37,079 bases of DNA from Cryptosporangium minutisporangium (lineage in GTDB: Bacteria; Actinomycetota; Actinomycetes; Mycobacteriales; Cryptosporangiaceae): contig NZ_BAAAYN010000024.1 of NCBI RefSeq assembly GCF_039536245.1, positions 94,417-131,495 on the forward strand, given 5' to 3'. The notes below the pieces were generated by a model. That model was not told where the DNA came from. It saw nothing but the letters and a program-made list of their open reading frames with translations, and searched no databases. Numbering within the stretch: the first letter of the stretch is position 1; every line of letters begins with the position of its first letter. This document shows positions 23,155-30,991 of this stretch, in pieces. Position numbers and translations under genes: made by a program.

Positions 23155-24314
23155 GCCGCACCGAGCAGCATCGTCGCGTGCGACCAGGTGTTCTGCACGC
23201 CCCCGTTGCCACCGTGGCCGCTGACCAGCGCGATCCGTGCGCCCGGCACCTGGGTGGCGCCGCCGTCGCCGCGCATCTGCAGCACCCCTTCGACGATCGC
23301 GGTGAAACCGGCAGCGTAGTAGCCGGAGAGCTGACCGCCGCCGGTATTGGTCGGGATCAGACCGCCGAGCCCGGTCTGGCCGGCGGCGTGCAGCGGGCCG
23401 CCGTCGCCGGGCGCGCAGAAGCCGTACGCCTCCAGCTGCATGATCGGCGAGATCGTGAACGGGTCGTAGAGCGCGGCCACGTCGACGTCGCCGACGTCGA
23501 TGCCGGCCTGGCCGAACGCGGTCACCTTCGCGGTGGCGACGTCGTCGTGGTGGTCGAAGACCTCGCCGGTCCACCAGTTGCGGAGGTTGTGGCCGGTGCC
23601 GAGGCCCAGGATCGGGACGTGGCGTCCGGGCAGGTCGCGGGCCTGTTCGGTGCTGGTGACCACGAGCGCGACCCCGCCGTCGGTGTCCCGGCAGCAGTCC
23701 AGCCTGCGGAACGGATCGACGACCAGCGGCGAGGCCTGGTGGTCGGCCGGGGTGAGCGGTGCGCCGTACCCGAGCGTGCCCGGCCGCACGGCGGCGTGGG
23801 CGCGCTGCGCCACCGCGACCGCGGCGAGGTGCTCGACCGTGGTGCCGTAGCGGTGCATGTGCCTGCGGGCGTGCAGCGCGTGCGCGCCGGCCGCGCCGAT
23901 CAGCCCGTACATCGCCGGGTAGCCGTAGCGGAAGCCGCCGTAACCGCCGACGCGCCCGTCCGGCCGGCGAACGCCCGCCGTCGGTGCCGCGCCGTACACG
24001 CACACCACCGTCGTGGCCTGTCCGGTGAGGATCGCCCCGATCGCGTTCAGCACCGACCAGATCGCGGTGGCGCCACCGGCCTGCATCGTCCAGGCGAAGT
24101 GTGGCGCGAGGCCGAGGTAGCGGACGTCGTCGAAGGCCTCGCTGGAGGTGCCGATGTACCCGTCGACGCGACCGCGCTCGACGCCCGCGTCGGCCAGGGC
24201 CAGTTCCAGCGCGCGGCGGCGCAGTTCGCGCGGTGGGACGCCCAGCCGCCGCCCTTGCTCAGTCACCCCGAGCCCGGCCACGGAGAACGCTCCGGAACTC
24301 CAGTGATCAGCCAA
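23151..24314 (-). CDS. Thiolase-fold protein of the lipid-transfer/Ltp2 type, probable retro-aldolase
   Basis: A 387-residue thiolase-superfamily protein from TTG 24314 (ADHWSSGAFSVAGLGVTEQG). The nucleophilic cysteine of true thiolases is replaced (QAGGAT, about 79-83), and the usual GHP histidine motif is SGYYAAG. Tyrosines Y283 (LYDPFT) and Y333 (SGYY) are 50 residues apart, the same spacing as the catalytic pair I recall for Ltp2 aldolase (Y294/Y344). With the coupled DUF35 partner, a CoA-dependent retro-aldol cleavage of a side chain is more likely than thiolysis. TTG 24314 gives a family-like N-terminus and overlaps the CoA transferase stop; GTG 24281 is the alternative start. Confidence 0.82.
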   Translation of the reverse strand: MADHWSSGAFSVAGLGVTEQGRRLGVPPRELRRRALELALADAGVERGRVDGYIGTSSEAFDDVRYLGLAPHFAWTMQAGGATAIWSVLNAIGAILTGQATTVVCVYGAAPTAGVRRPDGRVGGYGGFRYGYPAMYGLIGAAGAHALHARRHMHRYGTTVEHLAAVAVAQRAHAAVRPGTLGYGAPLTPADHQASPLVVDPFRRLDCCRDTDGGVALVVTSTEQARDLPGRHVPILGLGTGHNLRNWWTGEVFDHHDDVATAKVTAFGQAGIDVGDVDVAALYDPFTISPIMQLEAYGFCAPGDGGPLHAAGQTGLGGLIPTNTGGGQLSGYYAAGFTAIVEGVLQMRGDGGATQVPGARIALVSGHGGNGGVQNTWSHATMLLGAA

Positions 24315-25527
24315 CGACGCCCGCCGATCGGAGCGTCTCGATGTCGGCGGGGGTGTAGCCGAGCCACGACAGGACGTCCTCCGTCTGTGCTCCCAGGGCC
24401 GGTGCCGCCGCCCGGGGACCCACCGGCGTGTCACCGAAGTCCAGCGGGGTGTTCACCGTCAGCGTGCCGGTACCGGGCAGCTCGACCAGGCCCCCTGCCG
24501 CGAGGAACTGCTCGTCGACGAGCACGTCCTCGATGGTGTTGACCGGCTCGGCCCAGACGTCGCACTCGTCGAAGATCGTGAGCCACTCCGCACGCGACTT
24601 CTCCGCGAAGAGGGCGTCCAGCGAGGCGATGAGTTCCTGGGCGTGCTGCTGACGCGCGGAAGACGTCGCGAAGCGTTCGTCGGTGAGCCACGAGGGCCGC
24701 CCGACCGCCCGGACCAGCGGTGGCCAGTGCCGGTCACGCTCGAGGCCGATGAGCCAGACCCACCGATCGTCGGCGCAGCGGTAACAGTTGACCGTGGGGC
24801 TCGCCATCACGTCCCGGCGCGCGGTGGCCATCGGCGCACCGAACTGCAGCGCGATGCTCAAGTCCGACGCGAGGAGATAGGTGCCCCAGCGGTAGAGGGA
24901 GGAGCTGACCAGCTGTCCCCGGCCCGTCCGTTCCCGGGCCAGCAGCGCCGCCGCCACCCCGCCGGCCAGCGCCACCGCCGCCGAGCGGTCTCCCATCGCG
25001 CCCCGCTGGAACGGTGGCGTGCCGCCGGGAACGGTCAGCGACGCCGCGATTCCACTGCGGGCCCAGAACGCGCCGGTGTCGTAGCCGGGCGCGTCGGCGT
25101 GCGGACCGCGGAGGCCGTAGCCGGTCATCAGCGCGTAGACCAGCCGGGGGTGGCGCCCGAGCGTGGATTCGTGGTCCAGCCCGAGCCGCGCCAGTGCCGG
25201 CATCCGCATGTTCGTGACCAGGACATCGGCCTGCCCGAGCAGCTTCTCGACCACCTCGCGCCCCTGGTCGGACTTCAGGTCGACCGCCACCGAGCGCTTC
25301 CCCCGGTTGCTGACGTCGAACGTCGGGTTGCCGCCCTCGGCCGGAGCGCCGGGCGGGCGCAGCCCTTCCAGGTGCCGCTGCGGGTCGCCGCCGAGCGGCT
25401 CGACCTTGACGACGGTGGCTCCCCAATCGGCGAGGACGGCGGCCGTGGCCGGTCCCGCGACCCAGAGCGCGATCTCCACGACCACGACGCCCTCGAGCGG
25501 ACGAGACCCCGGCGGAGCTCCGCACAT
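24307..25527 (-). CDS. CaiB/BaiF-type (class III) CoA transferase
   Basis: A 406-residue class III CoA transferase. It opens PLEGVVVVEIALWVAGPATA, then LADWGATVVKVEPLGGDPQR and FDVSNRGKRSVAVDLKSDQG. The catalytic aspartate is D180 in GAMGDRSAAV, and the C-terminal LVELPGTGTLTVNTPLDF is also typical. The enzyme moves CoA between carboxylic acids and so activates a substrate without ATP. ATG 25527 follows GGGGAG. It leads the minus-strand operon with thiolase, DUF35 and GntR genes, so it probably supplies the CoA ester for the aldolase. Confidence 0.93.
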   Translation of the reverse strand: MCGAPPGSRPLEGVVVVEIALWVAGPATAAVLADWGATVVKVEPLGGDPQRHLEGLRPPGAPAEGGNPTFDVSNRGKRSVAVDLKSDQGREVVEKLLGQADVLVTNMRMPALARLGLDHESTLGRHPRLVYALMTGYGLRGPHADAPGYDTGAFWARSGIAASLTVPGGTPPFQRGAMGDRSAAVALAGGVAAALLARERTGRGQLVSSSLYRWGTYLLASDLSIALQFGAPMATARRDVMASPTVNCYRCADDRWVWLIGLERDRHWPPLVRAVGRPSWLTDERFATSSARQQHAQELIASLDALFAEKSRAEWLTIFDECDVWAEPVNTIEDVLVDEQFLAAGGLVELPGTGTLTVNTPLDFGDTPVGPRAAAPALGAQTEDVLSWLGYTPADIETLRSAGVVG

Positions 25528-25544
25528 CGTTTCTCCCCATGGCC

Positions 25545-25586
25545 TTGACTTGGATCCAATATAAAGTCCAAATATACAGTAGCCAA
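25545..25586. promoter_or_regulatory. Overlapping divergent promoters with TTGGATCCAA operator
   Basis: The minus-strand promoter for the CoA transferase is TTGGCT (25581-25586), 17 bases, TATATT (25558-25563). A weaker plus-strand promoter for the amidohydrolase may be TTGGAT (25550-25555), 17 bases, TATACA (25573-25578). The perfect palindrome TTGGATCCAA (25550-25559) covers the start region of one and the -35 of the other, and a further TCCAA half-site is at 25567-25571. Its form suits a GntR/FCD repressor. Confidence 0.55.
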
Positions 25587-25606
25587 TTCAGCCATTGGAG
25601 GAACGC

Positions 25607-26827
25607 GTGTCGAAGGACACCAGCAAGCCGGACCTCACCTGGCTCATCTCGGTGGACGACCACATCCTGGAGCCCCCGAACGTGTGGCAGGACCGGGTGC
25701 CCGCCAAGCACAAGGACCGCGCACCGCGGATGGTCCCGGGCGAGCACGGCGAGGTCTGGGTCTACGAGGACAAGCGGATCCCCACCTCGGGCCTGTCCGC
25801 CGCAGCGGGGCGCAAGAAAGAGGAGTTCAGCCCGAAGCCGCTCAGCTACGGCGACATGCGACCCGGGTGTTACGACTCGGCCGCGCGCCTCGACGACATG
25901 AACCAGGCCGGCATCCTGGCCTCGCTCTGCTTTCCGTCCTTCCCCCGGTTCTGCGGCCAGATCTTCGCCGAGGCGCAGGACAAGGAGCTCGCCCTGCTCT
26001 GCGTTCAGGCGTACAACGACTGGCTCATCGAGGAGTGGTGCGGAGCCGCACCGGGCCGCTACATCCCGATGACGCTGATCCCGCTCTGGGATCCGGTCGC
26101 CGCCGCTGCGGAGATCGAGCGCTGCGCAGGCAAGGGCAGCCGGGCGATCGCGTTCTCCGAGAACCCGGCGCCGCTGGGCTTACCCACGATCCACGACCCG
26201 TCCGGTTACTGGGACCCGGTGATGTCGGCCGCGCACGACGCCGACCTGGTGGTGTGCATGCACGCCGGCTCCTCGTCGACGATGCCGAAGATCTCGCCGA
26301 ACGCCCCGGTGCTGGCGAACATGGCCTGGGGGCCGGTTCGGGCCAGCGGCGCGATGCTGGAGTGGCTGTTCAGCCCGTACCTGCAGAACCTGCCGAACCT
26401 CCGCATCGCGCTGTCGGAGGGCGGCGTCGGCTGGATCCCGTACTTCCTGGAGCGCGCCGAGCAGGTACTCGACAAGCAGCGTCACTGGGCCTCGAAGGCG
26501 GCCGGTGTGGACCTCTACGGCGCGATGGGGCAGAGCGGCCGGCAGGTCGACCTGCACGCGCTGGACCTGCGCACGACGTTCCGCGAGCACGTCTACGGGT
26601 GCTTCATCGACGACATCCACGCGATGAACAGCGTCGCGGAGATCGGCGAGGACAACGTGATGATCGAGACCGACTACCCGCACACCGACTCCACCTGGCC
26701 GGACAGCATCCACCTGGCCCACGAACGGCTGGCGCACCTGCCGGAGTCCACCCAGTACAAACTGCTGCGGGGCAACGCCGAGCGGGTGTTCCGGTTCACG
26801 CCGGCCGAGCCTCCCGTACCGGCGTAG
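25607..26827 (+). CDS. Amidohydrolase-2 family metal hydrolase or decarboxylase
   Basis: A 406-residue TIM-barrel protein of the ACMSD/amidohydrolase-2 family. The N-terminal metal motif is SVDDHILEP (D17-H19, in place of HxH), a further histidine is H219 in CMHAGSS, and the late aspartate is D356 in ETDYPHTDS. Members hydrolyse or decarboxylate cyclic and aromatic acids; this VDDH-type subgroup is very common and mostly uncharacterised in actinobacterial steroid and terpene regions. GTG 25607 follows GGAGG at six bases. It is the first gene of the plus-strand operon running to the P450 and kinase, divergent from the CoA transferase. Confidence 0.85.
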   Translation: MSKDTSKPDLTWLISVDDHILEPPNVWQDRVPAKHKDRAPRMVPGEHGEVWVYEDKRIPTSGLSAAAGRKKEEFSPKPLSYGDMRPGCYDSAARLDDMNQAGILASLCFPSFPRFCGQIFAEAQDKELALLCVQAYNDWLIEEWCGAAPGRYIPMTLIPLWDPVAAAAEIERCAGKGSRAIAFSENPAPLGLPTIHDPSGYWDPVMSAAHDADLVVCMHAGSSSTMPKISPNAPVLANMAWGPVRASGAMLEWLFSPYLQNLPNLRIALSEGGVGWIPYFLERAEQVLDKQRHWASKAAGVDLYGAMGQSGRQVDLHALDLRTTFREHVYGCFIDDIHAMNSVAEIGEDNVMIETDYPHTDSTWPDSIHLAHERLAHLPESTQYKLLRGNAERVFRFTPAEPPVPA

Positions 26828-26830
26828 CCG

Positions 26831-28306
26831 ATGGCCTCGCATCTCACGGCCGGGCAGCTGTACCTCGGCGGCCGGCCGGTGCCCGGACGAGGCAACCCGT
26901 TGCCGGTCGAGGACCCCGCCACCGAGGAAGTCTTCACCACGGTCCCCACCGCGGACGCCGCACAGGTCGAGGCGGCGATCGCCGGATCGTACGACGCCTT
27001 CGTCTCCGGCGTGTGGGCGTCCGTTCCGGTCGCGGGCCGCGTCGCGGCGCTCGGCCGGATGGCGGACTGGCTGGACACCCGCCGCGAGGAGCTCGTCGAG
27101 ACCGCGGTCCGGGAGGTCGGTGCGCCGCTGCGGCTGGCGCAGTGGGCGCAGGTCGGCATGTCGATCGACCAGGCACGGCAGCTCCCCGCGCTGTTCGCCA
27201 CGCTGCCCGAGTGGGAGCACAACGAGCTGCCGCTCGCCGATCTGGTCGGCGCGAAGGACGTGCTGCTCAGCATCCGGCGCTACGAGCCGGTCGGGGTCGT
27301 CGCCGCGATCACCCCGTACAACTTCCCGCTGCAGACGAACGTCTGGAAGGTCTTCTCCGCGCTGGCCGCGGGCTGTTCGGTGATCCTGCGGCCGAGCCCG
27401 CTGACGCCGCTGACCGCGCTGGCGCTGGGCGAGGCGGCCGTCGCGGCGGAGCTGCCGCCCGGCGTCCTGAACGTGATCGTCGAGGAGGGCACCCACGGCG
27501 CGGAGAAGTTGACCTCCGATCCACGGGTCGACTGCGTCTCGTTCACCGGCTCGACGACGGTCGGGCGGCGGATCGCGGCGCAGGCGGCCCCCACCGTCAA
27601 GCGGCTGGTGCTCGAGTTGGGCGGCAAGTCCGTGCAGCTCTACCTGCCGGACGCCGTCGAGCGGGTCGGGGCCGGGGCGGCGACGGTCTTCGCGTCCCAC
27701 TCCGGCCAGGCCTGCACCGCGCAGACCCGCGTGCTGGTCCCGCGGGACGCGCTGGACGCGACGCTGGAGCGCCTGGCGGGCACCGCCGCGGCGCTGTCCC
27801 CCGGTGATCCGCGCAATGCCAACACCCTGGTGGGGCCGCTGATCAGCGCCGCCCAGCGGCAGCGGGTCGAGGGCCTGGTCGCCGAAGGGATCAAGGCAGG
27901 CGCCACGCTCGTCGCCGGGGGCGGCCGGCCTTCGCACCTCGACCGGGGCTACTTCGTCGAGCCGACCGTCCTACTCGTCGAGGACAACTCGAACCCCGTC
28001 GCGCAGCGCGAGGTGTTCGGCCCGGTGGTCACCGTTCAGGGTTACCGCGACGTGGACGAGGCGATCGCGATCGCCAACGACACCGAGTACGGGCTGGGCG
28101 GCGGCGTCTACACCGCGGACCTGTCTGCCGGGCTGGCGCTCGCGGGGCGCATCCGGTCGGGCACCGTGCAGGTCAACCGGTCGGCCGCGACCGCCTACAC
28201 CCCGACCGGCGGGGTCAAGCAGAGCGGCATCGGCCGCGAACGGGGGGTCGCCGGTCTGCGCGAATACCAGGAGACCAAACACGTCGTCGTGGGGCCGGCG
28301 TCGTGA
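26831..28306 (+). CDS. NAD(P)-dependent aldehyde dehydrogenase
   Basis: A 491-residue ALDH that oxidises an aldehyde to the acid. The N-terminal YEPVGVVAAITPYNFPLQTN, cofactor-loop FTGSTTVGRR, general base E262 (LELGGKS) and nucleophile C295 (SGQACTAQ) are all present. The C-terminal TPTGGVKQSGIGRERG is normal. ATG 26831 is three bases after the amidohydrolase stop and lacks a ribosome site, so translation is probably coupled. The next gene, the ferredoxin, overlaps its stop (GTGA). Confidence 0.93.
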   Translation: MASHLTAGQLYLGGRPVPGRGNPLPVEDPATEEVFTTVPTADAAQVEAAIAGSYDAFVSGVWASVPVAGRVAALGRMADWLDTRREELVETAVREVGAPLRLAQWAQVGMSIDQARQLPALFATLPEWEHNELPLADLVGAKDVLLSIRRYEPVGVVAAITPYNFPLQTNVWKVFSALAAGCSVILRPSPLTPLTALALGEAAVAAELPPGVLNVIVEEGTHGAEKLTSDPRVDCVSFTGSTTVGRRIAAQAAPTVKRLVLELGGKSVQLYLPDAVERVGAGAATVFASHSGQACTAQTRVLVPRDALDATLERLAGTAAALSPGDPRNANTLVGPLISAAQRQRVEGLVAEGIKAGATLVAGGGRPSHLDRGYFVEPTVLLVEDNSNPVAQREVFGPVVTVQGYRDVDEAIAIANDTEYGLGGGVYTADLSAGLALAGRIRSGTVQVNRSAATAYTPTGGVKQSGIGRERGVAGLREYQETKHVVVGPAS

Positions 28307-28506
28307 GCGTGGCCGTCGCCGTGGATCGAGACCGGTGCCAGGGCAGCGGCGCCTGTCTCTTCCACGCCGAGATCACGTTCGGCCTCGACGCCGACGACCG
28401 CGTCGTCCTGGGGGACGACCGCGACCCCGAGGCGGCGCTGCGCGCGGCCGCCGACGCCTGTCCGACGCAGGCGATCAGCCTCGCCGACCCTCATCAGGAG
28501 GCCTGA
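28303..28506 (+). CDS. [3Fe-4S] ferredoxin, P450 redox partner type
   Basis: A 67-residue ferredoxin with C12, C18 and C53 (CQGSGAC and ACPTQAI). The position that would hold the second cysteine of a 4Fe-4S cluster is S15, so a [3Fe-4S] cluster is expected, as in actinobacterial P450 partners. GTG 28303 overlaps the ALDH stop. The P450 at 29726 in the same operon is the likely client; the other two P450s may share it. No ferredoxin reductase is in the window. Confidence 0.92.
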   Translation: MSVAVAVDRDRCQGSGACLFHAEITFGLDADDRVVLGDDRDPEAALRAAADACPTQAISLADPHQEA

Positions 28507-28507
28507 G

Positions 28508-29275
28508 ATGCGGCTCACCGACAAATCCGTCGTCATCACCGGCGCCGGCTCCGGGGTCGGCCGCGCGTCGGCCCTGCTGTTCGCCGCCGAGGGCGCCCGG
28601 GTGGTCTGCGCCGACCTGCGGGCGGATTGGGCCGCCGAGACCGTCGAGTTGGTCATCGAGAACGGCGGTACCGCGGTCGCGCAGCACTGCGACGTCACGC
28701 GCGAAGGCGACGTCGAGGCGGCCGTCGCGACCGCAACGGAGAGCTTCGGGCGCCTGGACGTCATGTTCAACAACGCGGGGGTCACCGGTCTGAAGCCCGG
28801 GAGCACGTTCGAAGTGGACACCGCCGAGGACTTCGAGCGGCTGACGGCGATCAACGTCCGCGGCGTGTTCTTCGGCTGCAAACACGCGGTCCGGACGTTC
28901 AAGGCCCAGGGCGGCGGCGGGGTGATCGTGAACACCGGGTCGATCGCCGGGATGGTCGGCTTCGGCAGCGTGCTCTACGGCGCCACCAAAGCGGCGATCA
29001 ACCAGCTCACCCGCGGGGTCGCGATCGAGTGCGCCGCGGAGGACATCCGCTGCAACGCGATCTGCCCCGGGACGATGCCGCTCACCAACTTCATCCGGAT
29101 CGGTGCGGGCCCTCCTCCGGAGGACTACCTGCGGATGGCGGCCGGCCTCCAGCCCAACGGGCGCTACGTCACCGCCGAAGACTGTGCGGCGGCCGCGCTC
29201 TTCCTCGCCTCCGACGACGCCAAGAACATCACCGGCGTTCTTCTGCCGGTCGACGGCGGCTACGTCGCGCGCTGA
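28508..29275 (+). CDS. Short-chain dehydrogenase/reductase
   Basis: A 255-residue classical SDR: TGAGSGVG (11-18), an aspartate after beta-2 (VVCADLR) favouring NAD, NNAG (88-91), S145, and Y157-K161 (YGATK). The C-terminal NITGVLLPVDGGYVA is the usual family end. AGGAGG lies upstream of ATG 28508, two bases after the ferredoxin stop. It probably oxidises the secondary alcohol produced by the operon's P450. Confidence 0.93.
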   Translation: MRLTDKSVVITGAGSGVGRASALLFAAEGARVVCADLRADWAAETVELVIENGGTAVAQHCDVTREGDVEAAVATATESFGRLDVMFNNAGVTGLKPGSTFEVDTAEDFERLTAINVRGVFFGCKHAVRTFKAQGGGGVIVNTGSIAGMVGFGSVLYGATKAAINQLTRGVAIECAAEDIRCNAICPGTMPLTNFIRIGAGPPPEDYLRMAAGLQPNGRYVTAEDCAAAALFLASDDAKNITGVLLPVDGGYVAR

Positions 29276-29279
29276 TTCA

Positions 29280-29314
29280 GGAGCCCCCATGGAACTGGAG
29301 CCCCGTATGGAACT
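29280..29314 (+). repeat. Tandem duplication of a ribosome site and start codon
   Basis: GGAGCCCCCATGGAACT (29280-29296) is followed directly by GGAGCCCCGTATGGAACT (29297-29314). Each copy has its own GGAG and ATG in the same reading frame, adding MELEPR to the longer product. Confidence 0.7.
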
Positions 29315-29729
29315 GGATCTTTCGCTCTTCGGCGCCGAGCACGTCCGCCGCTACCGGGAAACCGGCGGCGCGGAGGGCTATCTCTGGAACGGCGTCCCGA
29401 CCCTGATCCTCACCACGACCGGGCGCCGCAGCGGCCTCCCCCGCGACACCCCGCTGATCTACGGCGACGACGGCGGCACCGGCGTGGTGATCGCGTCCCA
29501 AGGGGGCGCACCGACCCACCCGCAGTGGTACCTGAACCTGGTCGCCGACCCGCAGGTCCGAGTGCAGGTCGAAGCGGATCGGTACACCGCCGTCGCGCGC
29601 ACCGCCGAGGGCGCCGAACGCGAGCGGCTCTGGCGGCTGATGGCCGCCGTCTGGCCCAGCTACGACGTCTACCAGCAGCGGACCGACCGGATCATCCCGG
29701 TCGTGGCCCTGGAACGGACCACCCGATGA
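29289..29729 (+). CDS. Deazaflavin (F420)-dependent nitroreductase-like protein, DDN family
   Basis: A 146-residue split-barrel protein with the DDN/F420H2-dependent reductase pattern: LILTTTGRRSGLPRDTPLIY, then IASQGGAPTHPQWYLNLVAD and VQVEADRYTAVARTAEGAER. Related proteins use F420 to reduce enones, quinones or nitro compounds. Two start codons, ATG 29289 and ATG 29307 (140 residues), each have their own GGAG because an 18-base unit is tandemly duplicated here; either or both may be used. Its stop overlaps the P450 start (ATGA). Confidence 0.85.
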   Translation: MELEPRMELDLSLFGAEHVRRYRETGGAEGYLWNGVPTLILTTTGRRSGLPRDTPLIYGDDGGTGVVIASQGGAPTHPQWYLNLVADPQVRVQVEADRYTAVARTAEGAERERLWRLMAAVWPSYDVYQQRTDRIIPVVALERTTR

Positions 29730-30991
29730 CCGTCAACGACCATCCGCTGCTCGACCCCGCCCGGCTGCGCGAACTGTTCGACCTGCGCAGCAGCGTCTAC
29801 GCGAGCCGAGGCGGCGCGTTCGAGGGTGATCCCTACCCCGCCTTCCACGCGCTGCGCGAGAGCGGACCGGTCCACCCGGGTACTCCCGGCGAGCTGGTCG
29901 GCTTCACCGGGCCGGCGTTCTTCTCCGGTCTGCCGCACCCCGACCGGCCCCACTTCACCGTGTTCGACTACGCGACGTGCAACGAGGTCGTCCGCGACGT
30001 CGACACGTTCTCGGCCTCGGAGCACGCACCGGGCACCGAGGCGCACGAGCGCGAACGGATGCTGCTCTACATGGACGGTGACCGCCACAAGCGGCACCGC
30101 ACCCTGGTGCAGTCCGCGTTCGTACCGAAGCGCGCCCGCTGGTGGATCGAGAACTGGATCGACCAGACCGTCCACGCGCTCATCGACACGTTCGAGGCCA
30201 ACGGGAAGGCCGACCTCAACGTCGAGTACTTCGCCGCGATCCCGCTGCTGACGATCTGCGGGAGCTTCGGCATCGGCGTGCCCGACGCACTGGACATCCG
30301 CGCCGCGGTCACCGCGGACGGACAGGGCATGGAGCTGTTCGGCCGCCTGGTCAAGCCGATCATCGAGGCCCGCCGGATCGAGCCGGCGGACGACCTGATC
30401 AGCGTCCTGGTGCAGGCCGAGGTGGACGAGGAGACCGGGGACCGGCACCGGCTGTCCGACTCGGAGGTGCTGATCTTCGCCTACCTCCTGCTGGCCGCGG
30501 GCTCCGGGACCACCTGGAAGCAGCTCGGAATCACGATGCTGAGCCTGCTCGGCCACCCCGTCTGGCTGGAGCGCGTGCGCGCGGAGCCGGAGCTCCTGCG
30601 CGCCGTGGTCGAGGAGTCGATGCGGTGGATGCCGACCGACCCCGCCTTCGGCCGATTCGCGACCCGCGACACCGCGCTGCACGGCGTGCCGATCCCGCGC
30701 GGAGCGGTCGTACACGTCTGCTTCGGCGCGGCCAACCGCGACCCGCAGCGCTGGGAACGTCCCGACGAGTTCGACCCCGGCCGGCCGCTGCAGGCCAACC
30801 TGGGCTTCGGCGGCGGCGCGCACATCTGCCTCGGTATGCACGTCGCCCGTGCCGAGATCCGGACCGCGATCGCCGCGCTGCTCCAGCGCCTGCCCGGCCT
30901 CCGCCTGGATCCCGACGCCGAGCCGCCGCGCATCATCGGCATGTACGAGCGGGGCCCGACCAGCGTGCCGGTGGTCTGGAGCGTGCCATGA
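29726..30991 (+). CDS. Cytochrome P450 (third of three)
   Basis: A 421-residue P450. The I-helix motif is AGSGTT, lacking the usual acid before the threonine pair; ExxR is in EESMRW, and the haem loop is FGGGAHICLG with thiolate C368. The N-terminal part has an extended YPAFHALRESGPVHPGTPGE before the B region. The acid-less I-helix suggests altered proton delivery or a different oxidation. ATG 29726 overlaps the nitroreductase stop, and its own stop overlaps the kinase start. The ferredoxin at 28303 is its likely electron donor. Confidence 0.92.
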   Translation: MTVNDHPLLDPARLRELFDLRSSVYASRGGAFEGDPYPAFHALRESGPVHPGTPGELVGFTGPAFFSGLPHPDRPHFTVFDYATCNEVVRDVDTFSASEHAPGTEAHERERMLLYMDGDRHKRHRTLVQSAFVPKRARWWIENWIDQTVHALIDTFEANGKADLNVEYFAAIPLLTICGSFGIGVPDALDIRAAVTADGQGMELFGRLVKPIIEARRIEPADDLISVLVQAEVDEETGDRHRLSDSEVLIFAYLLLAAGSGTTWKQLGITMLSLLGHPVWLERVRAEPELLRAVVEESMRWMPTDPAFGRFATRDTALHGVPIPRGAVVHVCFGAANRDPQRWERPDEFDPGRPLQANLGFGGGAHICLGMHVARAEIRTAIAALLQRLPGLRLDPDAEPPRIIGMYERGPTSVPVVWSVP

